Below the pieces are notes generated by a model, which searched no databases, was not told the DNA's origin, and saw only the letters and a list, made by a program, of their open reading frames with translations. Shown piece by piece: positions 1 to 12,100 of a stretch of DNA of 64,000 nt. Origin of the DNA: Paralichthys olivaceus (taxonomy: Eukaryota > Chordata > Actinopteri > Pleuronectiformes > Paralichthyidae); NCBI RefSeq assembly GCF_024713975.1, contig NC_091093.1:18349501-18413500 (forward strand). The letters are read 5' to 3'. The stretch's first letter is position 1. Each line of letters begins with the position of its first letter. Made by a program: the position numbers and the translations under genes.

Positions 1-476
1 CTTCACCCATCGCTGATCATTCTCGATAATGTTGATTGTTGTTAATATCTTTGCTAATTAAATTTTGTGAAAATGTATCTGAGCAACACAAACTAAGACA
101 GGATGAAAAAAACAACATTTTGGGAAACAGTTTGAATGATGAGGTTTTCTAAAGACTCATCATGACACTCAATGCTGTTTGTGTCTTTAATGTTATTGAG
201 CTGCTGGCAGACACAGTGATGCTGGTGACACAAGTTGTCTGTTTTATGTGTATTGCACTTTCTAGATGATGAGCTTGATAATACTTTGTGGGTTAGAGTA
301 ATTTTGTTACATTACAAACTGTCTTTTTTTTCTCTGTCTATGTTTTTTACTTGTTGCTAAGTTAATGAGCATAGTAGAACATGTTTTGAGATTATATCTT
401 GCTGTTGCTATAAAACAATAAAACATGGTTGTTTATTTTATCTGAACAAATGGATTTCAACCTGTCTTATTCTCAG
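1..476 (+). other. usp47 intron sequence (upstream, truncated by window edge)
   Basis: AT-rich sequence with no coding potential that matches USP47. It ends in a pyrimidine-containing acceptor (ttattctcag) at 467-476, directly before the catalytic-histidine exon, so it is read as the 3' part of a usp47 intron. The exons for the N-terminus and the Cys box lie upstream of the window. Confidence 0.75.
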
Positions 477-3400
477 AGTTTGCTGACCTTTGAGCTGTTC
501 TCCGTCATGGTCCATTCTGGAAGTGCTGCTGGTGGCCATTACTATGCCTGCATCAAATCCTTCAGCGATGGCCAGTGGTACAGTTTCAACGATCAGCACG
601 TTAGCAAGGTCAGCTTAACCCTCGACCCTAACAGCTTTTGTCCTCTTGCAGCACCTCAATGTCAGTTAGACCCACCGGACTCTATCAGTACTTCATTCGT
701 TTTTACTCTAACTAAACCAAGCAAACAGTGTCCTTGTCATTTTAACATCTTCATTATTAACATGGTGTATCTGTTGAATCATTGTCAGTATGTTTCTGTG
801 CATTTCTGTTGGGCAGATCACCCAGGATGATATAAGAAAGACACATGGGGGGTCGTCAGGGAACAGAGGCTATTATTCTAGTGCCTTTGCAAGGTCAGTT
901 GTCTCCAACACTCACTGCATTCCTACAGTACTGTGCCCTTAGAGATTAGAATAGTAATAAACTAGAACCATTTACATATGTGTTCAAACTGGGAAACAAG
1001 AGGGCTCTTGTTTATTCTTTGTTCATTGCACTTTCATGTTCCTGCTGAAGGAATAGGCTCCAACTCTTACGACTGACAAAACAATGTCTTCTCTTTCTCT
1101 ATACATATATATCTACAAATATTTATTCCATTATGTTCATTAACAATATTTTTTTTCCATTCAACAGCTCTACAAATGCATATATGCTGATCTATAGACT
1201 GAAAGATCCCTCAAGGAATGCAAGTAAGGAAATGTTTCAAATTAATCTGACACAGATAATTTTACAAAATTACTGAGATGCCAGCACAGACATGATCCTC
1301 GGTTCATTGTGCTGCTTTTCTTCCATCTTAAAAGCAACTTCAGCAACTCTGTTCAGTGTGACAGGACCTAACTTTTTTTTATTTGTAGTCAATCACCCTG
1401 TTTTTTTTTTATTTCTTAAAAAGGCTAAAAAAAACAGTTGATGTTTTCTGAATAATTAAGAAATTATTGTGATGCTGGTGCCGGCGGTTGTTTTGGGTTT
1501 TCTAAGCCAAGAGATGCTTGTGAATAAATCCCAGTTACAATGATTGGTCTTTAAAATGAACCAAGCATCTTCTGATACCTTAAGGTCGTTTGTCTTCGTG
1601 GTTTGCGTGTTATTAGCTTGTCAGAGGCATTGCATTGCATCACTCTTAGGAATAAATCGTTTCTTGGGTTTAGTGCTTCTTGGTAGATTTTTTCCTGTAA
1701 TGTGTATAATGTGTGCTGTCTTCTGTTCACAGAGTATTTATCTGTGGAAGACTTCCCAGAGCACATAACGAGTTTGGTTCAGAAGGAGAAAGAGTCTGAA
1801 GAGCAGGAAAAGAGACAGAGGGAGATAGAGCGCAATACCTGCAAGGTATGTGGTTAATGGACCATCCCCACTTCTGAACATTGATCAGTTGATACACTGT
1901 TATTTTTCTTTCTTTTAATAAACAAAACGTTTCTCAATCTCATTCTCTTGACCTTCAGATCAAGCTGTTCTGTATGCATCCTGTTAAGCTGATGATGGAG
2001 AGCAAGCTGGAAGTTCACAAGGACAAAACACTCAGAGAAGCAACAGAGATGGCCTACAAGGTTTGTCAGCTTTCTGGTTTTCCAACAACATGGCCAATCT
2101 GGTCAATGTGTTTCGACAGCATATATATTGATTAATGAATGTTGGAGTCTTCGTAAAATTCATGGTGAGCTTGAGAAAATATTTGTCATATTCAGTAGAC
2201 AATATATAGGCTGCTCTATTCCTCGTTGCTGCCTTATCCTTTTTTTATAAAGATGCTACTTGCTATATATACTCTTTTATACATTATTTTATTCTGAACC
2301 TCAGCTGATGGAGCTGGAGGGGGTCGTCGCTCTTGACTGTTGTCGCTTGGTCAAGTATGACGAGTTCCACGAGTACCTGGAGCGCTCTTATGAGGGGGAG
2401 GAGGACACACTGATGGGTCTCCTGTTGGGAGGAGTCAAGTCCTCGTACATGTTCGACTTGCTGCTGGAGACCCGCCGGCCTGAGCAAGTGTTCCAGCCTT
2501 ACAAACCTGGAGGTCAGTACGTTTCACTGAATGTCTGACTGATGGAGATAATTGTCTTGTTTTACATGGTGTTACAAAGATTATTGTACAGCGGGTCAGA
2601 AGATCAAGCAAAGTAATGTCTGTAGCCTTTATGTCTAAGTGGGTGTGTTTCTGATTTTCTACAGAGGTGATGGTGAAGGTTCATGTTGTGGATCTGAAGA
2701 GTGAGACCATTGCCTCTCCAATCAGCGTTCGGGCGTACTTGAACCAGACAATCACTGAATTCAAACAGCTTATTGCACAGGTTCCCAACTCATACATTCT
2801 TTTCTACACTGTATTTTCTTTTTCTTTATCTCAGCTATTTTTAAAATCAACACCGATATTTGTGTTAAAGTAAACAGAGTATGAGAACAGCCTTGCAGCC
2901 TTGTGTGTGTGTGTGTGTGTTTCTTTATAGGCTACAGGGCTATCGGCAGAAACCATGCGTGTGGTCCTTGAGCGCTGCTACAACGACCTCCGTCTCCTCT
3001 ATGTTCCAAACAAGACCTTGAAAGCTGAGGGATTCTTCAGGAGTAACAAGGTCTCCTAAATTTATTTCAAGTTTTGTCTTTCGTGATTCCATGTTTTGTC
3101 ACTGTGTTTTTTAGAGTTCTGGGGGGGAAAAAAGCAGGGAATTTATTGTTACACTTTACATTTTTGACATTGTTAACTTTGATTTTCATCTGTTTTAATT
3201 CTTTTTTTTATTCAGGTTTTCATAGAGAGCTCGGAGTCGACGGATCATCAGGTTGCTTTCACTGACTCAGTCTTGTGGAAACTGTTGGATCGTCACGGGA
3301 ACACGATCCGACTCCTGGTCTTACTGCCTGAGCAGTCGCCTGGCACCTTGGCCAACAGAACTCTTTGCCAAAAAGTGGGAGATGACTCTGATGTGCCCTT

Positions 3401-3478
3401 CGATGGGTCCAATGGTAACAGGAAGTCTGTCGAGGCTATACTAGAGGAGAGCACAGAAAAGTTAAAGAATCTGTCTCT

Positions 3479-3519
<41 letters not shown>

Positions 3520-6500
3520 GCTCCAGCAACAGTGACAGCCAGAAAAGCTCTGATGCCAGCGACTTTGAACATATCGAGTCTCCGACCCAAGAGGCTGACT
3601 CAAACTCCTCACTGTGCGTCGCTGCAGACAACAGAGAGTTGGAGAACCGGATTAGGGCCACAGCTGGCTGCAGCGGCGGTGCCTCCTCTGACCCCTGTGA
3701 GGAGCGCTCAGACTCTGAGGTGAACAATGACCGCAGCACCAGCTCAGTGGACAGCGACATTCTCAGCTCCAGCCACAGCAGTGACACTCTGTGTAATGCA
3801 GACAGCGGGCCCTTACAATTGGCCAATGGCCTGGACTCGCACAGCATCACAAGTAGCCGGCGCTCCAAAGCTCATGAGGGCAAAAAAGAGACGTGGGACA
3901 CTGCTGAAGAAGACTCTGGGACGGATAGCGAGTATGACGACAACGGGAAGAGCAAGGCGGAGGCTCATTACCTTTACTTCAGAGCAGAACCTTGTTCTCA
4001 GGATGACTCCTCGTGGGATGCACAAAAATGTACGAATCCGTAGCTCACCTGGTCAAACATGTACCACGATAGCCAAGTCCTTACCAGGCCCTTTCCCCTT
4101 TTATGATGCACTTTAAGGAATGAAATTTAGTAAAATCTGTTTTAAAGATATTCTATTTTCAGTTTTCTTGCTGAACCTCCTACATTTTAAACAAACCATA
4201 CTTGACCCTAATGATCAGAGGAAAGACGAGGTAGAGTGTCTTCCCTGTGGTGAATAATGGTGACAATGTGTAATTGCTGTTTCTTGTGGTCCTCTCCAGG
4301 TTTAGTAGTTCACGTGGACAAGAGAATAACATTAGCAGCGTTTAAACAGAATCTGGAGCCCTACGTCGGAGTGACGTCGACGCAGTTCAAGGTGTTCCGG
4401 GTGTACGCCAACAACCAGGAGTTTGAGAGTGTCCGGCTAAACGAAACGCTGTCATCCTTCTCTGATGATAATAAGGTCAGATTAAATATTCAGATTTGAT
4501 TTATTTGATTTTGAAAGTGTAATAATTAATAATTTAACTAAGATGTCATTTTTTTTCTTTGCCTAGATAACCATTCGACTAGGTAGAGCACTGAAAAAGG
4601 GTGAATACAGAGTTAAAGTGTATCAACTACTAGTGAATGAAGCAGAGGTGAGAAACTAATTTATCTTCTGTCACAATGATTGACAGGTTTTTGGTTTTAA
4701 TTACATGAATATGTCAGAAGTATATTATTCATGATTGTGTTTTCTTGGTTTTCCAGCCCTGCAAGTTCCTCGTAGACACAGTGTTTGCCAAGGGAATGAC
4801 TGTCAGACAGTCCAAAGAGGAGCTGCTCCCTCAGTTGAAAGAGCAGTGCAAGCTTGACCTCACTATTGACAGGTAAGTGTTTGAGATTACAGCAAATGAA
4901 TCACAAATCTTGAATGTGTGACATTCACCTTTAAATGTAGTTGTGGCTTGTATCAATCAATGTATTACTGATAGACTACATGGAGAATAATCTAAATCCT
5001 TAGTTAAGTGGATATAACAGTTTGTGTGGTTATAAGAAATATAAATATATGATATTTATGTTTTTTCAGGGTTCGTCTCAGGAAAAAGACGTGGAAGAAT
5101 CCAGGAACAGTGTTTCTTGATTACCACGTCTATGAGGAGGACATCAGCATCTCCTCTAACTGGGAAGTTTTCCTGGAAGTCCTTAATGGTAACATTTGCT
5201 CTTTCAATGATTATTTAAAACAAACTTTTAATAAAATTCATCAAAACTTTTGTTTTCCACTTTGAGGAAAACAAAAGTGAGTTCCATGGATGAGAAAATA
5301 CATTGGAAAATATTGAGTGCTTCTAAAGACGCTTTAATTGTAGAAATTCATGTTATAAACTGATGTTGTGAAACTACACATGCCAGCTCTCTCCAAATAT
5401 GAGAGTCTAAAAGACACCCACAGTGCACCTCTTCCACTTACAGCTTCAGGCCTGTCATCTCTCCTTTTCTTTTTATCAGAACCAGAGAAGATGAAGTCCA
5501 TGTCGCAGCTCGCTGTTTTGACCAGGAGATGGAGCCCGGCCACGATGAAGCTGGGACCTTTTCAGGAAGTGATTCTGGAGAGCAGCAGTGTAGAAGAACT
5601 GAAGGAGAAGGCACGTCTCTCACTTGATGTTCATACACTGCCCTCCTGATTTCAATGCCTTTGCCTTTTTGTTCATTATTTTAAATTACATTTACCTTGG
5701 TGTAGAGGAAACACTATTCACTGTGACTGATTTCTTTATTCTTTTTGCAGCTCAGTGAAATGAGTGTGATTCCTCTTGAAAACCTGGATTTTGCAAAGGT
5801 TTGTGAAATTATTAATCTCAAACATCACCTAGATGTCATGTTATAGTTACTTAATCGTTCTGTCTGTTGTGTGCAGGGTAGAGGAACGTTTCCATGTGAT
5901 ATATCTGTGTTGGAGATTCATCAGGATTTGGACTGGAACCCTAAGGTTTCAACTCTTAATGTGTGGCCTCTGTACATCTGTGATGACGGAGCTGTGGTCT
6001 TCTACAGGTAAAAAAAAAAGAAAAAAAAAAGACTCTTATTTAGTGTTAACTGAAAAGACAGACACTCTGCACAAGACAAGTTTGAGTGTCTGTCTTTTCA
6101 GTTAACACTAAATTAAATATTTTCCTTTCAAAGATGTAAACATGCAAGTGTTAAAGTTATTTGAAAGTCAACCAAAAAAATATAATGAGTTTTACATAAT
6201 TCAGTTTAATAAGCAGAATGATAATTGTTGTTCATACCTGTTTGGTGATAGGAGGGATTCAATTGATAAGACATGAAACTACTGTCTACTGTGATGGATT
6301 CCAGCTTAAAACCTGTTTTTTTTAATTGTATTTAATATTTGGGACTTAAGATCAACATCACTGTGATATTTGTCCGTGTAGGGATAGCACTGAGGAGCCT
6401 ATGGAGCTGTCGGAGGATGAGCGCAACGAGCTGATGAAGAAGGAGAGCAGCCGTCTGCTGAAGACCGGTCACCGTGTCAGCTACTCGCCACGCAAGGAGA

Positions 6501-6556
6501 AAGCCCTCAAGATCTACATAGATGGAGGCCCTGCCAAAGACCCGGGGCAGGACTGA
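477..6556 (+). CDS. usp47: Ubiquitin carboxyl-terminal hydrolase 47 (USP47), 3' portion
   Basis: Cysteine-protease deubiquitinase; in mammals it acts in base-excision repair and growth signalling. Coding exons as read: 477-608, 817-893, 1168-1223, 1733-1845, 1959-2060, 2305-2512, 2665-2780, 2931-3050, 3216-4029, 4300-4475, 4567-4647, 4757-4872, 5070-5188, 5480-5610, 5751-5798, 5877-6007, 6382-6556 (stop TGA 6554-6556). They total 2715 nt, in frame throughout, giving 904 residues of a protein that is about 1375 residues in human. The first exon carries the histidine box [15 protein letters not shown], with the catalytic His codon at 537-539, and the WYSFND motif. Later exons match the ubiquitin-like region of USP47 ([78 protein letters not shown]). 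The 814-nt exon encodes an acidic, Ser-rich linker with a 13-Gln run. The intron after 5610 appears to have a GC donor. The N-terminus and Cys box are outside the window. Product identity is very secure; individual boundaries are by eye. Confidence 0.96.
3480..3518 (+). repeat. In-frame (CAG)13 polyglutamine tract in usp47
   Basis: Thirteen uninterrupted CAG codons follow the LKNLSLQ-type segment of the large usp47 exon. Human USP47 has only a few Gln at this place (from memory), so the run is an expanded, probably length-polymorphic microsatellite in the disordered linker. The other strand reads as poly-Cys and has no meaning. Confidence 0.95.
5246..5278. repeat. Perfect 13-bp inverted repeat, 7-nt loop (usp47 intron)
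   Basis: Arms 5246-5258 (acttttgttttcc) and 5266-5278 are exact reverse complements around the loop 5259-5265. It lies in the usp47 intron between exons 5070-5188 and 5480-5610. No function is indicated. Confidence 0.9.
6038..6113. repeat. Perfect 30-bp inverted repeat, 16-nt loop (usp47 intron)
   Basis: Arms 6038-6067 and 6084-6113 are exact reverse complements; the loop is 6068-6083. It lies about 30 nt inside the usp47 intron after exon 5877-6007, immediately after an A-rich tract. The RNA would fold into a 30-bp perfect stem. It looks like a young template-switch (snap-back) insertion rather than a mobile element, because there are no flanking target duplications that I can see. Confidence 0.93.
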
Positions 6557-7950
6557 GGCGCAGAGAACCGCTCCTGGTTACTTACATCTGGCTGCTGTAG
6601 CATAGCAACCAGGCTTTGGGTGTCAGTCATAGCGTCGGGCCTGGTAGTGAACATCAAGCAGCGCTGCGAGACGTGCTCTCAGCCTCCACCCGCAGCCCCC
6701 GGACTGGCTCAGAAACCTTATTGTGCACTATAGTGTATTGTACTGTAAAGTTTAAAGGGAAGTACATCAGCTATTCGACACAGAAGAATCAAATACTGTA
6801 CAGAAAAATCAGGTGCAGGGATGGGTGCGGAGACGTTAGAACTGTGAACATGGGCTGGAAGTCACGCATCCAATTTGATTGCCCTGTTTTCATCTTCATC
6901 TGTCTCCTTCACTCTCTCCACCGTCACTCCACGTCTTCCTGTTTCGGACATAATGTTGATTCCGATTAGTCTGTTACCATCTTGTAAGTCCAACTGCTCA
7001 CACCTTTTGCTCCAGCAGAGAAATCATTCTTCTCCTCCATTGTTCACCTTACTGATCAAGACACACAACCATGAACTACTTATCAAGCCTCCCCATTCTT
7101 ACTTCCTCTGGTCGAGTCAAACCTCAACCTCAGTGACTCTACAACCAGCTGAGGTGTCATTTATCCACAAGATTTGATGAATAGAAAAAAGCAACAATTA
7201 ATAATTTTGTAAACTGGAGGTTGTTTCTGAATCTCCCATGATGCAAGAGTCATGTGTCGTTTCTTTGGTTCTTACTGCTGCTCATTGTGCATTATAGGAA
7301 CTTTGCCACTGTTGCATCACTTCCACTAGATTAAATAAGACATTGGCTTATTGATCCTTAACCTCAAAGTACAATGAATCAAGTCAACCATGTAAAGATA
7401 ATCCTTGTTTTGTTTTTGTTTGTTGTAAATTATTATTTTTGCTCCAGACTTGATTATTCAATTAGGTCTCATGAGGCACCAGGTACACATCTGTTGTCTG
7501 TATTAACCTTTAATTTAGAAAGTGGATTTGTTTGTTTTGGTTTTTTTTGCACCATATGAACTGGGTGTACATCTCGTGTCATCTACATGTGTGTGTGTAT
7601 GTGTGGTGTTGTACCGAGGGGTGGGAGCTCTCTGGGCTTGATAGACTGACACCAGAGGGTGGAGGAAGCCCGCTGGACCCCTCAGTCCACCCACGGGACT
7701 GCTCCTGGGACTGAAGCTCAGCATCGCGGCTCGTCTGGGCGGCTGATGCTGTCACCAGCTATTCACTGTAGAAATGCCAATATCTGAAGACATTTTTTTG
7801 ATGTTTATTTCTTTTGAGATTTAAATTGTGTGAAAATAGTTTAAAATGATTTTAGAGTTATTAAAGTGTTTTTTTTTCTTAACAATTTTCTGTTTTTGTC
7901 TCCAACTTCATGTCAAATGTATGATAAATAAATATCACAATTTCAAGAAT
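6557..7950 (+). other. usp47: usp47 3' UTR (probable)
   Basis: No coding sequence follows the usp47 stop. The first convincing canonical poly(A) signal downstream is AATAAA at 7927-7932, followed by GT-rich sequence, so the 3' UTR probably runs to about 7950. It contains a short GT-rich tract near 7590-7606. The end is inferred; no transcript evidence is available. Confidence 0.55.
7927..7932 (+). promoter_or_regulatory. Candidate poly(A) signal AATAAA for usp47
   Basis: Canonical hexamer within the string gataaataaatatc. It is the best-placed + strand hexamer between the usp47 stop and the convergent dkk3 3' end. Confidence 0.5.
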
Positions 7951-8194
7951 AGGTGTTTAAAAAAAACAAACAAGCACAGCACAAGTATATTCACTCACAC
8001 GTCAGGTGTGACTTGCACCTTCCGCCCCAGATATTGAAATGTCAAGTCAAATTACTGTACATGAAAGACAAAGAGCACATAACACACAGGGAGAGATGTT
8101 TGGGTGTTGTGAGGGGACACTGTATTGTAAAACAAGAGCTGAAAGGGCAGATGTAGACCAGCCTCCGCCAACTAGTTTCTCTTTACATACATTT

Positions 8195-8520
8195 GTTTTC
8201 CAGATCCATGACATTTGACCTCTGAAATTGAATCAGCTAATCTGTGATATGTGCCAAAGTTGAGAGGAATCCTTTAAGTTGTTCATGAGATATTGCATTC
8301 AGATCACATGTATTTTGAGAGGTCACAGTGACCCTGACCTTTGACCTCCAGCCACAAAAATCAAATCAGTTAATCTTTGAGTCCAAGTGAACGTTTGTGC
8401 CAAATCCTAGGTAATTTCCTCAAGGCGTTCTTGAGATATCACATTCAGGAGAATTGGAAGGACGAACTGACTACCTGAAAACATAATGCCTCCGGCCACT
8501 GGCTGTTGTAGGCCTAACAC
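8195..8520 (+). repeat. Interspersed repeat, family C (degenerate copy)
   Basis: It has the recurring phrase order seen elsewhere in the window: '...agtgaacgtttgtgcca', 'ttcttgagatatc.cattca', 'ggacgaactgac', 'cataatgcctccggccac'. Related, diverged copies occur at 9560-9800, 18775-19070 (opposite orientation), 27620-27730, 29868-29965 and 47130-47430. It resembles a repeat common in teleost introns. No coding capacity. Confidence 0.7.
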
Positions 8521-8862
8521 AGGCGTGACAGTGATGACATGACAGCAGCTCGATGAGGATCAAGCAGCAAGGTTTGCCAAAAGAATTCCTTAGAAATAAC
8601 AGGAGAAAGTGTCACAGGAAAAAAGAAACTCTACACATCAACAAGCAGCCAGAATTAGATTTATGCCGAAAAGTAAAAGGAGGGAAAATTTCTTTCATGA
8701 CAAAAAGACAAACTGCTGTCTACACTGGCAGCAGCTAGATGTTGACAGATTCCTTTCATACACGTGTTCCACTGAAGCTTCATGCAGGTGATGTTCAATT
8801 TAAACAATGAGGTGAAAGGTCTCCATGCACTCAGTGTTTATAGTTGTAATCAATGTGCAGTG

Positions 8863-8868
8863 TTTATT
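8863..8868 (-). promoter_or_regulatory. Candidate poly(A) signal for dkk3
   Basis: TTTATT on the + strand reads AATAAA on the - strand, about 280 nt past the dkk3 stop codon. It implies a dkk3 3' UTR of roughly 9148 down to 8845. Confidence 0.45.
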
Positions 8869-9148
8869 AGGAGGATTAGAGTTACGATCAAATATAGAAT
8901 TGCAGTATATAGAATAAACCAGTGTTAAGTATCGAGACAGTTTCCTGTCTTTGTTAGTGGCTTTTATATCTACATTTTCAAAACTTCAGGTCTTAATTAC
9001 AGCAAATAAAATAAATAGTTTTCTCTACTTTCAGTGTTGTATAACTTGATGACTTTGGATTGAGCTGGATAACAGAAAGTGCAAAGCTCTAAAGTCGAGA
9101 CCTCAGTCTAGTTGTTTCCAAGGCAATGTGAAATAAATGAAGCTGTGT

Positions 9149-12100
9149 CTAGATGATATAGTCTATCTCTGAGTACAGTGTGTCTGCCATGTCCTCTTCA
9201 CTGGAATCTTCTCCTGTCAGACACATGGACCCTCTCCTGTTAAAAAAAAAGAGCAAAGCATTGTGGTTAAAGAGAAAAACATGAACTGCACAGACTTAAT
9301 ATTCTGGATTTATTTTGACACTGAGCAAAATAAAAAAACACTAGATCTGCTCTGTTACATTGATTGTACGTACCCCAGGTGCTGGCAGTGGAGCTCTCCT
9401 GCACAGGGGCAGTGTTTCCTGGGTCCCTTGTCCTGACTGTCCCAGGACAACAGCTCCGCCAGGTGGTTGGAGGCACTGAAGCATCGCTCACGCTCAATGG
9501 GCTTGGCCAAGCACACAGGGAAGAGCAGGGCTGAACACACAAAGAACTAGAATTACGGCCCTGCAGTTGTAGGCCTCTGCCAAACCAAGAAAATGTAATC
9601 AGTTCATATTTGAGTAAAAACTGGAAGAAATTCCCTAAAGGCAGACTAGAGATATCATCAAGAAACCACATTTTAATCATTTCATCCTCCAAGTGAACAT
9701 TTGAACCAAATTTGAAGAAAATCCCTGAAGGTGTTCTTGAGATATTGTGTTCACAACAATGGGACAGACAGATGTAGGGAAAATCAAAAAACACCACTGG
9801 CTGTCACTGTATACTGCAGTATGTATATGATGTGCTGTAGCTTTCTGGAACCTTTACTGTATACTGCAGTATGTATATGATGTGCTGTACCTTTATGGAA
9901 AGCACAGCAGAGGTCTGGGCTGCAGTCCGTCTGGTATTGACAAGTGCTGCCAGCTTCTCCTTTCGTTGCATTTGGACTGCACTGACCCCACACACACAGC
10001 TGATCAGCACAGCACTCCTCGTCTTTAGTGCACGACTGAAAGCACAGAAGAAAGTGTCACCACATTTCAGTGAACTCTTTTAGTAACTTTAAAATACTTA
10101 AAAATATAATATTACTGTTAAAGATATTAAAATGTAACTTCAACCTCAGCTCTGAGCATAAATCCTCCCACTGCAGACTTTTTTTAACAAAACTGCTAAA
10201 AACTGGTTTAGGGGCGAGGGAGGTGGAACTGATGTGACAGTGATAGTCGCTGTCAGTGACATCCTCAAGTTATAAAAAACATAAACATGGAGAATGACAA
10301 TCAAGAGCTCTCTTTCAGATTGAAGGTGGGGGGTGGGCTGTGAGGAGTGGTCAAACTTTAATATACAGTTCTATGTCAGCGTTGGCCTTGCACAAACGTG
10401 ATGGTTTGAAACACTCTGTAGCCTCGGCACCATGTCCATCCCGTACACTGTACATAAAGCTGGACGACATATGAGCTCCCTGACAGTGGAGCCAGAGAGT
10501 CCTGATCCCCATCTGGCGGTTCACTGCAGTACAGGTCATAAATGGTCCAAAATAAAAAGTCAAATTATACGTTAAATAACTCTCAAAGATGGTTTCTATC
10601 ATTTCAGATTGTTCTTATGATATCACATGGATGTCAGTATATCAAAGGGACTCCTCTGCCTGGGCTGCTGTGCAGACTCCTGCTCCAAATGTGCAAGATG
10701 GCAGCCTTTGTATCCAGCATATTTTGTCTTCATTTCTGGATAGTGGGAAGGAGTGGAGACGTGTCATCCATCTTTATATACAGTCCACGTTTTAACCCCC
10801 CCCCCCCCCCTTCTCTCCAAATAAAGGCAAAATGCCCCAAAAGTAATATTAAAAAAACTTAAAAAACCACCATGTGTTCAGCTTGAGTTTACAGCTGAAA
10901 CACACATTTCAGTGTCTGCTGCTCTCTTTGGTTAAAAATTAATGAGTCCGTGGGTCAGCCGGTCTCTGAATGCAGGAAGAGAGAAATGATTATTTCCATG
11001 CAGAGTTTTCCTGTGCAGCACTTTTGATAAGACGCAGATCCTGTCCTCTGTGTATTTATTATCCCTGCTCTCTGTTCTCTGTCAGACTGCCAATATCTCA
11101 ACCCTTTGCATTGCTCTTTACTCTGATACTCTGAGACCAATTTGTTGAATTAAAACTACATCATAAAATAAAAAACTGAAGTAAAAACCAGTAGCTGAGT
11201 CTCTACAGAAAAGACTGTCATTACTACTGCTTTGTTTTTTACAGTGAGTGAGACAAGAGGGAACGGAAGCTCGAGAGATTTAACCTTGACATGCGCTCTC
11301 CTTTCAGATGAAGCTCATAGGACACAGCGTTCACCACAACACACTCCAATTACACTTGTAGACACACTGCAATGCAGCTGAAGTGAAACTCCAGCTGCTG
11401 CCGGCTGACGTGACTCTGAGTGTGCGTGTGTGTGTGTGTGTGTGCGTGTGAGTGACAGAGCTGGGAAAGAGCGCCTTTTAGAGAAAACCAATCAGAATAG
11501 CTGAGGTGCCATTATAAAAGTAAACTCGGGTTCACTCACCACATCGATTGCTTTGCAAGGCAAACACTTGGAGCCGTGCATGACATTAAGGCAATACTTT
11601 CCTTTCCCACAGTCCTCATCAGTGATGCATCCCTAAAGACAAGAGAGAGGAAGGAGGACATCAGGGTGCATCATGGTCCTTTTCTAATGCCATGGTTTCG
11701 GTCCCATAATTCTTAGGGAACCAGAAATCACAGCAGTCAGGTCATCAAGCGAATTAAGAATCACAATATTTACAGTTTTAAGAACACTAGCAATATCCTG
11801 ATAGTCTGATACTTTTATCCAGAAATGATGCTGTATGTATCCCATGAAGTATTTTTGCACAATTCTAGTTTGCACTCTATGTCCTGCACATATGGCAGAA
11901 TTGCAGCATTTTGTCCAGATTGCAAAATAAAGCAGTAAAAAGATAAAGTTGTTAGTTCGTCCAAGTTTCTTTGTAGCTTATAAGACACACAGAAAACCTG
12001 GTGTTCTATTTTTACCTCTTGCAACAGGGACAGACTCTTAAAGTGTAAATAATGATTCACCTCTCCTGTCTTTTTAGATTGTGTCACTCTCATTATTTTG

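Noticed and set aside
3293..3868. 191-codon minus-strand open frame over the large usp47 exon, with poly-Cys
   Set aside because: It is the antisense shadow of the CAG-rich USP47 exon; composition is driven by the sense strand and no family is resembled.
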